DNA of 64,000 nt from Hyphomicrobiales bacterium (GTDB lineage Bacteria > Pseudomonadota > Alphaproteobacteria > Parvibaculales > Parvibaculaceae), in NCBI GenBank assembly GCA_016124805.1, contig WGND01000012.1:62001-126000 (forward strand). Direction: 5' to 3'. Below, piece after piece: positions 1 to 7,876 of this stretch. The number at the start of each line of letters is the position of its first letter. Position 1 is the stretch's first letter. The notes beneath the pieces were generated by a model. The model was not told the DNA's origin. It saw only the letters and a program-made list of their open reading frames with translations, and ran no database searches. The position numbers and the translations under genes are program-made.

Positions 1-48
1 ACGACTTGAATTCTGACGGAACGACCATCGCAGTCGGTTTGGAATAAG

Positions 49-729
49 ATGAGAAGATTGATTCAGTGGCTCGACCTCGGGCCTATCATTTCCGGTGTGT
101 CCCATGTCGCCTTTGGCGCCATGTGCCTTGGTATTGTCTCGACGGCATTGATTTCTGCCGTGGAAACACGCACCCCCCTTCTTCTGGCAGACCAGGCCGA
201 CGCCGCGACAGTGACGACCGGCACCACACTTGCGTCCAGCTCCAAGGCCATTACGGCAACGGTCCAGCAGGCGAGCGTTGCAGCAGACTATTCCGCTCCG
301 CTGATCCGCCTTCAGGAGAAGGCCATGGAAGCCGAGCGCCGCTGCCTGGCGGCCGGCATCTATTTCGAGGCGCGCGGTGAATCCAGCATGGGCCAGATCG
401 CCGTGGCTGAGGTGATCCTTAACCGCGTTGAATCGGCCGACTATCCAAACAATATCTGTGGCGTCGTCTATCAGGGGGCTCACCGCCTCAACAGCTGCCA
501 GTTCTCCTTTGCCTGCGATGGCAAGGAAGAAGTGCCTCATAACCGTCTTGCCTGGCGCAAGTCGGAACGGCTCGCCCGCTATATGATGTCAGGCCAGCTG
601 CGCCGCGACATTGTGGGGCCGTCGCTGTTCTATCACGCCGATTATGTCCGCCCGACCTGGAGCCGCCATATGGTGGAAGTCGCCAAGGTCGGCAAGCATA
701 TCTTCTATCGCAAGCGCGAGAGCTCTTGA
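49..729 (+). CDS. Cell wall hydrolase, SleB family (Hydrolase_2)
   Basis: The 226-residue product has a hydrophobic segment at about residues 14-36 that looks like a signal anchor, a low-complexity Ala/Thr/Ser linker to about residue 85, and a SleB-type hydrolase domain from about 98 to 205. The family signature is visible as CLAAGIYFEARGES near residue 99, with the presumed catalytic Glu at 107 or 111, followed by AEVILNRV and NSCQFSFACDG. Family members cut peptidoglycan glycan strands; here the enzyme would act in the periplasm tethered to the inner membrane. Start ATG has GGAA a few bases upstream. It faces the next gene tail to tail with 26 bases between. Family call is firm; role in growth, division or cell-wall turnover is not shown. 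Confidence 0.88.
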   Translation: MRRLIQWLDLGPIISGVSHVAFGAMCLGIVSTALISAVETRTPLLLADQADAATVTTGTTLASSSKAITATVQQASVAADYSAPLIRLQEKAMEAERRCLAAGIYFEARGESSMGQIAVAEVILNRVESADYPNNICGVVYQGAHRLNSCQFSFACDGKEEVPHNRLAWRKSERLARYMMSGQLRRDIVGPSLFYHADYVRPTWSRHMVEVAKVGKHIFYRKRESS

Positions 730-755
730 GCTCTCGCCAGCCGCGATCCGGGATA

Positions 756-1568
756 TCAGGACCCTGCTTCCTCTTTGAAAAAATCTGCCAGCGGCCCGAT
801 TTTGGCCACGAGATCGCGTGTGCCTTCCGGGTCATTGCCGGCAGCCTTGTCGAGATCGCCGATTTCGGGCGGCACGAACCAGTGCAGCTGGTTGGAGCCA
901 TAGGCTTCAAAAACAGCCTTGGCGACCTCTGAGGGCGGAATGGCGCGGAACATGCCTTCCTTGGGGGCGTTCGCCGCCGTGCCCTCGGGCAGGATGGCGG
1001 TGTCGATCAGGCCGGGCAGCACATCGGCGACCCGGATGCCATAAAGCCTGAATTCAATCGACAGCGCCTCTGTCAGGCCCTTCACGGCATGTTTGGTCGC
1101 CGAATAGACGGCAATGCCTGGCATGCCATAGGTGGCCGATGACGATGAGGTGGTAAAGCACATCGAATTTTTTGTGGCTTTGAGGAGCGGCAACGCGGCA
1201 TAGATACCATGCAGCACACCAATGAAATTCACCTGCACGACGCGCAGGGAATCTTCCAGCGATACCATGTCGAACAGGCCGCCCGTGCCGATGCCGGCAT
1301 TGTTGTAGAGCATGTCCATCTTGCCATCGGTCGCCGCACTGAAGACAGCGATCGCATTGTCATAATCGGCCTTGTCCGTGACATCGAGGCGGCGCGTCAC
1401 GCAGTTTTGGCTGCCAATCTCCTGCTCAAGTGAGGCAAGACCTTCGGCATTGAGGTCAAAGGCACCAACAAACCAGCCCTTCTCATGGAAGAGCCTTGCT
1501 GTTGCCCGCCCGATGCCTGAGGCGGCACCGGTAATGAAGATGGATTGGCAACCGTCTGCGATACCCAT
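756..1568 (-). CDS. Short-chain dehydrogenase/reductase (SDR)
   Basis: This is a 270-residue classical SDR. It has the cofactor motif TGAASGIG at residues 13-20, NNAG at 89-92, a run of serines around 141-144 and the catalytic pair Tyr155/Lys159 in YSATK. I place the start at 1568 because AGGAAA lies 7 bases upstream and the Rossmann motif then falls at the usual distance; a longer reading frame runs back into nadC's end but adds no recognisable sequence. Substrate cannot be inferred. It lies 79 bases downstream of nadC on the same strand, so it may be read from the nad transcript, though nothing links it to NAD synthesis. Confidence 0.85.
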   Translation of the reverse strand: MGIADGCQSIFITGAASGIGRATARLFHEKGWFVGAFDLNAEGLASLEQEIGSQNCVTRRLDVTDKADYDNAIAVFSAATDGKMDMLYNNAGIGTGGLFDMVSLEDSLRVVQVNFIGVLHGIYAALPLLKATKNSMCFTTSSSSATYGMPGIAVYSATKHAVKGLTEALSIEFRLYGIRVADVLPGLIDTAILPEGTAANAPKEGMFRAIPPSEVAKAVFEAYGSNQLHWFVPPEIGDLDKAAGNDPEGTRDLVAKIGPLADFFKEEAGS

Positions 1569-1647
1569 GGTGTTTTTCCTTTTTGTTCTTGTTGCGATCA
1601 GTCTAGCAACCGATCCGGACAAGCGGAGAAAATTTTGGGTCTTTTCG

Positions 1648-2520
1648 TCAGGAGGTAGAGAGCATGTCGAAGTCGAGGCCGAGATCAAGGCAGGGGGCGG
1701 AGTGGGTGATCCAGCCGCAGGAGATGAGGTCGACACCGGCTGCCGCAATGGCGGGGGCCGTTTTCACGGTCACGCGCCCCGAGGCTTCGGCAATGGCGCG
1801 GCCATCAATCATTTTTACAGCCTCGCCCAGCATATCCGGCCCCATATTGTCGAGAAGCACGACATCGACCCCGATCGCCAGGACCTCGCGCAACTGATCG
1901 AGCGTATCGACTTCCACCTCGATCTTGACCATGTGGCCCGCCATCGCCTTGGCGCGCTCAATGGCAGGCTTCACGCCACCGGCAACGGCAATGTGATTGT
2001 CCTTGATGAGCACCGCATCATCGAGGCCAAAGCGATGATTCATGCCGCCGCCGGCGCGCACGGCATATTTTTCAAAGGCTCGCAGACCGGGTGTGGTCTT
2101 GCGCGTGCAGCAGACACGTGCCTTGTGGCCTTCAATCGCCCGTGCGATCTCCCGCGTTGCCGTGGCAATGCCGGAGAGATGGCCGAGAAAATTCAGGGCG
2201 ACACGTTCGCCTGTCAGAATGGCGCGGGCCGGTCCCTCAATTGTCGCGACATGATCGCCCGGCGCCACGTCGCTGCCATCCGGCTTGTGAATGGTCAGCG
2301 CAACGGAAGGGTCCATCAGCTGAAAGGCGATACGGGCAAAATCCAGTCCGGCGATGCAGCCACTTTCGCGGGCATTGATGAACACCCGGGCGCGCGCCGT
2401 CGCCGGAATGGTCGCATTGGTGGTGATGTCACCTGCGCGTCCGAGATCTTCAGCCAGTGCGGCGCGAATGGCAGGTTCGATCAATATGTCTGCCAGCGGC
2501 TCAAGTTCCATCGACATCAA
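1648..2520 (-). CDS. nadC: Nicotinate-nucleotide pyrophosphorylase (carboxylating)
   Basis: NadC (quinolinate phosphoribosyltransferase) converts quinolinate and PRPP to nicotinate mononucleotide, CO2 and pyrophosphate, the third step of de novo NAD synthesis. The 290-residue length is normal. Family signatures are present: TRKTTPGLR from residue 139, GGGMNHR at 157-163, IKDNH at 172-176, and the C-terminal strand with VLLDNMGPD. Its ATG overlaps the nadB stop codon in an ATGA, so the two are translationally coupled. It is the last gene of nadA-nadB-nadC. Call is secure. Confidence 0.97.
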   Translation of the reverse strand: MMSMELEPLADILIEPAIRAALAEDLGRAGDITTNATIPATARARVFINARESGCIAGLDFARIAFQLMDPSVALTIHKPDGSDVAPGDHVATIEGPARAILTGERVALNFLGHLSGIATATREIARAIEGHKARVCCTRKTTPGLRAFEKYAVRAGGGMNHRFGLDDAVLIKDNHIAVAGGVKPAIERAKAMAGHMVKIEVEVDTLDQLREVLAIGVDVVLLDNMGPDMLGEAVKMIDGRAIAEASGRVTVKTAPAIAAAGVDLISCGWITHSAPCLDLGLDFDMLSTS

Positions 2521-4118
2521 ATCGCTTTCGCCGTTGCAGGAAGAGGCGAGGCGCAGGTGTCCTCTGCAATCTTGTCGGCCTGTGCAAGCGTAATGAAACT
2601 ACGATGCTGCCAGATCGCGCGCGGCTCGGGGAAATCACTGCGGAAATGACCCCCGCGACTTTCCTCGCGGGCAAGGGCGGCCGCCGTCACAAGCTTGGCC
2701 GTCGTCGTGATGTTGCGCAAAAGGCTTGCAGGGCCAGCCATGCGTTCAAGGCGGGCGATCTCGCCCAACGCATTCACCAACCCCTCGCGGTCACGGATCA
2801 CGCCGACATGGGCGCTCATCACTTTGCGCAAGGCCATCACCATGGGGGCGGCGTGATGGGCTGTTTCCACCTGAAGGCTGGAGTCTGCATCAAAGGGCAG
2901 GGATTCTTCGGGCACGGTGCCTTGAATGTCGTTGGCAATACGGGCACCAAAGACGATGGCTTCCAGCAGCGAGTTGCTGGCAAGGCGATTGGCGCCATGG
3001 GCACCGGTCGAGGCGACCTCGCCGCAGGCCCACAGGCCTTCCAGCGACGAACGTCCGCGTTCATCCACTGAAATGCCGCCCATATGGTAATGCGCGGCAG
3101 GTGCCACGGGGATTGGCTGTCTGACGGGATCAATGCCCATGGAAAGGCAGTTCTGGTAAACGGTCGGGAAGCGATCCGGGAAGGCATTGCCCACGGCCTT
3201 GCGCGTGTCGAGAAAGACCTGACCACCGCGCGCAATTTCGCGGAAGATCGCGCGTGCCACAATATCGCGCGGGGCGAGTTCGGCGTCCGCATAGATGGGC
3301 GGCATGAAGCGCTCGCCGTGCTCATTGATGAGCGTGGCACCTTCGCCGCGCAGGGCTTCCGTCACAAGCGGGGCCGGGTCGCGCGTGCCCGCAATGGCTG
3401 TGGGATGGAACTGCACAAATTCAGGGTCTGCAATCAGCGCCCCGGCGCGCGCCGCCATGGCAACGCCTTCGCCACGCGCTTCAAGCGGATTGGTGGTCAC
3501 GGCATAGAGCTGGCCGATGCCGCCACTGGCAAGCACCACCGCGCGCGCTTTGACCAGCAGGGGTGTCGGCGCAACATGGGCTTGCGCGGGGCGGGCAAAA
3601 ATGCCGACCACATGACCCTGCTCCACAGCGAGTTCATAGGCCGAAAGACCTTCCATCACGGTGATGGAGGGCGTGGCGCGCACGGCAGCGACCAGCGCCT
3701 GCATGATGGCGCGGCCCGCCCCGTCGCCCTTCACACGGACGATGCGGCGATGGCTGTGGGCGGCTTCGCGGCCGACGGAAAGCTTGCCTTCAATGTCGCG
3801 ATCAAAGGGCACGCCGAGGCGCAGCAGATCTTCTATGCGCTCGGCGGCTTCATGGGCCATCTTGGTAGCGATGTTGGCATCCACGATGCCGGCACCTGCC
3901 GCCAGCGTATCGGCGGCATGGGAAGCGGGCGTGTCACCGGGCTCAATGGCCGCAGCAATGCCACCTTGCGCCCAGGCGCTGGAGGCGCCATCGCCAATCG
4001 GAGCGCCCGCAAGCACCGTGACAGGTCGCGGTGCCAGGCGCAGTGCGGTGAAAAGACCCGCCAGACCTGCACCGACGATAAGGACGTCACCCGCATCAAC
4101 GATATTGCCGTGAGCCAT
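2517..4118 (-). CDS. nadB: L-aspartate oxidase
   Basis: NadB oxidises L-aspartate to iminoaspartate with FAD, feeding NadA. The 533-residue protein has the FAD-binding motif IVGAGLAG at residues 14-21, the flavin-proximal SSAWAQGG at 46-53, the long FAD-binding and capping region typical of the succinate dehydrogenase/fumarate reductase flavoprotein family, the HPT motif in QFHPTA, and the C-terminal helical domain. The start has an excellent GGAGGG 5 bases upstream. It follows nadA after 62 bases and overlaps nadC by 4. Aspartate oxidase is separated from succinate dehydrogenase by context and by the absence of sdh partners. Confidence 0.97.
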   Translation of the reverse strand: MAHGNIVDAGDVLIVGAGLAGLFTALRLAPRPVTVLAGAPIGDGASSAWAQGGIAAAIEPGDTPASHAADTLAAGAGIVDANIATKMAHEAAERIEDLLRLGVPFDRDIEGKLSVGREAAHSHRRIVRVKGDGAGRAIMQALVAAVRATPSITVMEGLSAYELAVEQGHVVGIFARPAQAHVAPTPLLVKARAVVLASGGIGQLYAVTTNPLEARGEGVAMAARAGALIADPEFVQFHPTAIAGTRDPAPLVTEALRGEGATLINEHGERFMPPIYADAELAPRDIVARAIFREIARGGQVFLDTRKAVGNAFPDRFPTVYQNCLSMGIDPVRQPIPVAPAAHYHMGGISVDERGRSSLEGLWACGEVASTGAHGANRLASNSLLEAIVFGARIANDIQGTVPEESLPFDADSSLQVETAHHAAPMVMALRKVMSAHVGVIRDREGLVNALGEIARLERMAGPASLLRNITTTAKLVTAAALAREESRGGHFRSDFPEPRAIWQHRSFITLAQADKIAEDTCASPLPATAKAI

Positions 4119-4180
4119 GATGGCCCTCCGCCACTAAGCGCCGGCCATCTGGCCCGACGCAATGAATGATGTCACGCGTA

Positions 4181-5254
4181 TCAGTTTCCCAGATTGATCA
4201 TCCGTTCGACGGCCAGCCGCGCCCGGCCCGCAATCAGGGGATCAACCGTCACTTCTTCTTTCATGTAGAGCAGCGACTCCAGAATATTGTCGAGCGTAAT
4301 GCGCTTCATATGCGGGCAGAGATTGCAGGGCCGCACAAATTCAACATTCGGATTTTCCACCGCCACATTGTCGCTCATGGAGCATTCCGTCACCATGACC
4401 ACGCGCTTGGGCTGGTTGGTTTTGACCCAGTTGATCATGCCGGACGTGGAACCGGAGAAGTCGGCTTCGGCGACCACATCAGGCGGGCATTCGGGATGGG
4501 CGATGATGACGATATTGGGGTCATCGCGGCGATAGGCGCGCAGCTCTTCCGGGGTAAAGCGCTCATGCACTTCACAATGTCCCTTCCAGGTGATGACTTT
4601 CACCTTGGTCTGCTTGGCGATGTTCTGCGCGAGAAATTCATCGGGCAGGCACATCACACGGTCCACACCGAAGGACTCGATCACCTTGAGAGCATTGGAA
4701 GACGTGCAGCAAATATCGCTCTCCGCTTTCACCTCTGCCGAGGTGTTCACATAGGTGACCACCGGCACGCCGGGATATTGCTGGCGCAGCAGACGGATGT
4801 CGGCACCTGTGATGGATTCAGCCAGCGAGCAGCCAGCCTTCACATCGGGAATTAGAATGGTTTTGTCCGGATTGAGCAGCTTGGACGTCTCGGCCATGAA
4901 ATGCACACCGCACTGGACAATCACATCGGCATCCACGCGGGCGGCTTCCTTGGCGAGCTGCAGGCTGTCGCCCACAATGTCACCCACGCAGTGGAAGATT
5001 TCCGGCGTCTGATAGTTATGGGCCAGGATGACCGCGTTACGGGTTTTCTTCAGCTCGTTGATTGCCTTGATCTTGGGCGCAAAGAAGGGCCATTCGATCG
5101 ACGGCACCACATGCTTCACCTTTTCGTAAAGCGGGGCCATCTCCTTGGCGAGCCCTGGCGTATATTCCAGATCGGGCATCTCCGATGGCTCGAAGCGGCG
5201 CGCCTTTGTGGCGGGCGTGGCAACAGCGCTGTTGATTTCACCAGTATCGGGCAT
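4181..5254 (-). CDS. nadA: Quinolinate synthase A
   Basis: NadA condenses iminoaspartate with dihydroxyacetone phosphate to quinolinate using a [4Fe-4S] cluster. The product is 357 residues. Cluster cysteines expected in the family fall in IVQCGVHFM (Cys115), CCTSSNA (Cys182/183) and PCNLCPHM (Cys310/313). HNYQTPEIF near residue 79 is the conserved substrate-binding segment. I chose the ATG at 5254 because AAAGGAGG stands 5 bases before it; the frame continues upstream through other possible starts, but those would sit across the likely regulatory dyad. The intergenic region back to nadQ holds a candidate promoter and two dyads (see separate entries). First gene of nadABC. Confidence 0.96.
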   Translation of the reverse strand: MPDTGEINSAVATPATKARRFEPSEMPDLEYTPGLAKEMAPLYEKVKHVVPSIEWPFFAPKIKAINELKKTRNAVILAHNYQTPEIFHCVGDIVGDSLQLAKEAARVDADVIVQCGVHFMAETSKLLNPDKTILIPDVKAGCSLAESITGADIRLLRQQYPGVPVVTYVNTSAEVKAESDICCTSSNALKVIESFGVDRVMCLPDEFLAQNIAKQTKVKVITWKGHCEVHERFTPEELRAYRRDDPNIVIIAHPECPPDVVAEADFSGSTSGMINWVKTNQPKRVVMVTECSMSDNVAVENPNVEFVRPCNLCPHMKRITLDNILESLLYMKEEVTVDPLIAGRARLAVERMINLGN

Positions 5255-5265
5255 CTCTGCCTCCT

Positions 5266-5286
5266 TTATACTCATAGTGAGCATAT
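5266..5286. promoter_or_regulatory. Candidate NadQ operator 1 (9-3-9 dyad)
   Basis: TTATACTCA, three bases, then TGAGCATAT. The right arm's reverse complement is ATATGCTCA, matching the left arm at 7 of 9 positions. It ends about a dozen bases above the nadA start and touches the Shine-Dalgarno region. A second dyad with the same geometry lies 70 bp away, centre to centre. Assignment to NadQ is inference from position and from the repressor gene next door. Confidence 0.5.
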
Positions 5287-5335
5287 TGTAGAGATCAAAA
5301 ACACCGACACCCATCCGGGGCCGGGTCCTTAGTAG

Positions 5336-5356
5336 ATATGCTACACATGAGCATTA
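5336..5356. promoter_or_regulatory. Candidate NadQ operator 2 (9-3-9 dyad)
   Basis: ATATGCTAC, three bases, then TGAGCATTA. The core ATGCT...AGCAT is shared with operator 1, and the half-site TGAGCAT is identical. It overlaps the spacer and -10 element of the candidate nadA promoter, where a bound repressor would exclude RNA polymerase. Binding by NadQ is inferred, not shown. Confidence 0.5.
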
Positions 5357-5367
5357 GGCAAGGTCAA
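5338..5367 (-). promoter_or_regulatory. Candidate nadA promoter
   Basis: On the minus strand TTGACC (5362-5367) and TAGCAT (5338-5343) are separated by 18 bases, giving a sigma70-like promoter with a leader of roughly 75 bases before the nadA ATG. Operator 2 sits across its -10 half. The -10 is only a moderate match. Confidence 0.45.
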
Positions 5368-5398
5368 CAGAGAAAAAAGCCTCTCCTTGACGACGAAA

Positions 5399-6439
5399 TC
5401 ACCTGTTGGCGCGGCTTTTGGAGGGGGCAAGGCGAAGGCCGGGCGCCGGGCGCTCGTTTAAGACCTCGCGGCGGAAACGAAACTGTTCGGCCGGTCGCCC
5501 GCCTGTCAGCGTGCTCATGCGGCCCGTTCGTTCCACCAGACCGGCCTTTTCGACAAGACGCCGGAAATTCTGCTTATGCACATGCAGGCCGGAAAGCGCT
5601 TCAACGGTGCGCTGAAGCTCAAACAGCGTGAAGGTCGGCGCCATGAGCTCGAAGGCGACGGGACGATATTTGATCTTGGCGCGCAGGCGGCTCATGGCCG
5701 TGGCGACAATGCGGCGATGGTCGAACTGAAGAGGGCGGCCCAGATGCGGATCTTCAGCCAGCGCATTGGGGCGACCGTCGCGCGCGGCTTCCGCCAGAAG
5801 CCCTGCTTCATAGAGGAGCTCGTAGCGCTCAAGCACTTTTTCGTCATCCCAGGCGACGCCATCGACACCAAAACAAAGCCGCATGCGGTCTCGCCGCTTG
5901 CCGCGTGTCAGTTCATCCGTCGTCGCATCGCTTTGATGGGCAGCCCATTCGCGCAGCAAGGGCACAATAAGCTGGTCAATAATGACAGGCTTGCCTGCGC
6001 GCCAGTCTTCCCATGGGAAGAGGTCATACCAGTCACGCCAGGCAGCACCCGACAATTCGCTCCCCTGTGAACGGGTCAGCGCCAGATAGCCAACCGAGAC
6101 GACATGCTCGCCTGACTGCTGGATTTCAATGGCGTGGCGACCACGGTCGCCAAAAGTATAGAGCTGTTCGACATAGCCAAGCGTCAGCGTGGTCTGTTCG
6201 CGCACCCAGGAGCGCAGGCCGATTTCAAGTGTGCGGTGGTGGGTTGGATCAAAGGGCCCAAAGGGCAGGGCATCCCAGCTCGACGCGCCCTCATTCTCGC
6301 CATGCGGTACAACGAGAATCCGTGGTTGATCATCCGACACCGTGACGATGGCGGCGTTGAGGCCGATAACAACGGCCTTGCCCGCCATCGCATTGGCGCT
6401 GCCATTTGATACAGAGGCTGTGTCGGCGGTGGTCGTCAT
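5399..6439 (-). CDS. nadQ: NadQ-type Nudix-fold transcriptional regulator of NAD synthesis
   Basis: This 346-residue protein has an N-terminal Nudix-like domain (about residues 20-180) and a C-terminal winged-helix region (about 235-325, with FELMAPTFTLFELQRTVEAL and HKQNFRRLVEKAGLVERTG). The stretch GLRSWVREQTTLTLG occupies the position of the Nudix box but lacks its paired glutamates, so it should sense a ligand rather than hydrolyse one. Nudix-fused regulators called NadQ are known in Alphaproteobacteria as controllers of nadABC (COG4111). Its place just upstream of nadA and the dyads in between fit that. Its ATG overlaps the stop of the phosphatase-like gene before it (ATGA). Symbol is given on domain layout and context. 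Confidence 0.82.
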   Translation of the reverse strand: MTTTADTASVSNGSANAMAGKAVVIGLNAAIVTVSDDQPRILVVPHGENEGASSWDALPFGPFDPTHHRTLEIGLRSWVREQTTLTLGYVEQLYTFGDRGRHAIEIQQSGEHVVSVGYLALTRSQGSELSGAAWRDWYDLFPWEDWRAGKPVIIDQLIVPLLREWAAHQSDATTDELTRGKRRDRMRLCFGVDGVAWDDEKVLERYELLYEAGLLAEAARDGRPNALAEDPHLGRPLQFDHRRIVATAMSRLRAKIKYRPVAFELMAPTFTLFELQRTVEALSGLHVHKQNFRRLVEKAGLVERTGRMSTLTGGRPAEQFRFRREVLNERPAPGLRLAPSKSRANR

Positions 6440-6954
6440 ACGGTTTCCGGGCGAAGGGGAATGGCAAAGAGCTGGCCCTCCCAGGCAGCGCGCGCCGGAC
6501 CCAGCGCTTCCACGGCGGCACGCATCCGCCCGCGGCGTTCCAATATGTCGTCGGCATGGCCCACCATCAGCTTGTTGGGCTGGGCATGAGCGCCACAGGC
6601 CCGCACAAGCCGGGCAAGATCATCCTCGGGGTGATTCTCATTGAGCACACAAAGTGTGATGAAGGCGGCGGCTGTTGAACGGCTGATCCCGGCCCAGCAA
6701 TGCACGAGCAGAGGGCGGGATTGATCCCAGCCTTTCACAAACTCGATAAGCTGCTGCACATGGGCAGCGCCTGGCGGCACCAGATCATCAATCGGTGCGG
6801 CGATGTCGTTGACGCCCAGCCGCAGATGACGCGCCGGATCAAAGCCCTGAGGCGTATCAATCATCGTCTCTGGGTCAAGCAGGCTGATCAGATGCGAAGG
6901 TTTGAGGCGCTCAATCGCATTTTCGATCTGGCTCAGCGGACTGACATAAATCAT
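6436..6954 (-). CDS. Protein tyrosine phosphatase-like protein (CX5R family)
   Basis: The 172-residue product carries the phosphatase P-loop HCWAGISRS with the nucleophilic Cys at residue 86 and Arg at 92, a small single-domain layout and a plausible general-acid Asp near residue 56-57. Prokaryotic members of this family act on phosphotyrosine, phosphoinositides or small phosphorylated metabolites; the substrate here is unknown. It overlaps nadQ by 4 bases and follows the HD-domain gene after 82 bases, so all three are probably cotranscribed. Being locked to a NAD regulator suggests, as inference, a role with nucleotides or their phosphates. Confidence 0.85.
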   Translation of the reverse strand: MIYVSPLSQIENAIERLKPSHLISLLDPETMIDTPQGFDPARHLRLGVNDIAAPIDDLVPPGAAHVQQLIEFVKGWDQSRPLLVHCWAGISRSTAAAFITLCVLNENHPEDDLARLVRACGAHAQPNKLMVGHADDILERRGRMRAAVEALGPARAAWEGQLFAIPLRPETV

Positions 6955-7036
6955 GGGGACTAGCCAAACATTGATAGGACAGCGACCAGACTAGCAGATT
7001 TCTGGTGCCGTGCAGGAACATGTGGCGCGCGGCAGG

Positions 7037-7669
7037 TCAGCTTTCGCTCATCGCCACGCTCAATTGCCGGAAACGGGCAAGGAAAAGCTTCTGGGCATCC
7101 CGCGTTGAGAGCGGCTTGATCCTGGCGGGCGTCAGTCCCCGGGGGCGCGTGAAAATGTGTGCCGCTTCTTCATCCGAGAACCCGGCAATTTGTGTTGCCT
7201 CGAAAAAGGCAGACGCCCTGTCGGCCCGCTTGATCAGCTCTTCAATGGACTGGGGCAGATCGGCAGGCAGGCCGAATCGCAGATGGATGGCGCTGGCCAG
7301 CCGGTGTTCAAAGGCCTTGTAGTCGATGCCAAGTGCTGCCTTGAAAGGGCTGATCATGTCGCCGATCACATATTCGGGCGCGTCATGCAGCAGCGCGGCA
7401 AGTTGCCAGCGGGCGGGCCAGCCGGGCCGCAGCCGCAGACAGAGATCAGCGACCAGCACGCAATGTTCAGCTACGGTGAAGGCATGGTCGCCATGGGTCT
7501 GGCCATTCCACCGCGCCACGCGGGCCAGTCCTTGCGCAATATCTTCTATTTCAATGTCGAGTGGCGAGGGATCGAGCAGGTCAAGACGACGCCCGCTCAG
7601 CATGCGCTGCCATGCCCTCGGCGCTGCCGTCTTGCTGTTTTTTGGAGGAGACTTTTTGGGAGAGGTCAT
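7037..7669 (-). CDS. HD-domain phosphohydrolase (YfbR-like)
   Basis: The 210-residue protein has an HD metal-binding core: His69 in VAEHCVLVADL, His95-Asp96 in ALLHDAPEYVIGD, and a late Asp in IKRADRAS. The pattern and size match the COG1896 group that includes the 5'-nucleotidase YfbR. It would remove phosphate from nucleotides in the cytoplasm using a divalent metal. It is the first gene of a leftward run HD, phosphatase-like, nadQ. The start ATG has a poor Shine-Dalgarno. To its right lies a 207-base divergent intergenic region with no strong promoter that I can call. Confidence 0.82.
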   Translation of the reverse strand: MTSPKKSPPKNSKTAAPRAWQRMLSGRRLDLLDPSPLDIEIEDIAQGLARVARWNGQTHGDHAFTVAEHCVLVADLCLRLRPGWPARWQLAALLHDAPEYVIGDMISPFKAALGIDYKAFEHRLASAIHLRFGLPADLPQSIEELIKRADRASAFFEATQIAGFSDEEAAHIFTRPRGLTPARIKPLSTRDAQKLFLARFRQLSVAMSES

Positions 7670-7876
7670 CGGAAGCTGCCTTGTTGCTTTGCGGCACGGT
7701 AAAGAAAGCCGCTCTTGTTGTCGATCATTCGCAACTGACAGGCTTCCTTCACCGCCTGTGCCGAGATGTCCGATTGCATCGGGCTGTCATTTTTGCCCAT
7801 TATTCTTGCAGGCACACAAAGCACCTCGACAAGAAGAGCCAAAAGCTCTCACAGGGAAATCAGGAATCGCATAAGG

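Noticed and set aside
1569-1647. A terminator between nadC and the SDR gene
   Set aside because: The inverted repeat GTTGC/GCAAC is only 5 bp and has no T-run, so the SDR gene could still be read from the nad transcript.
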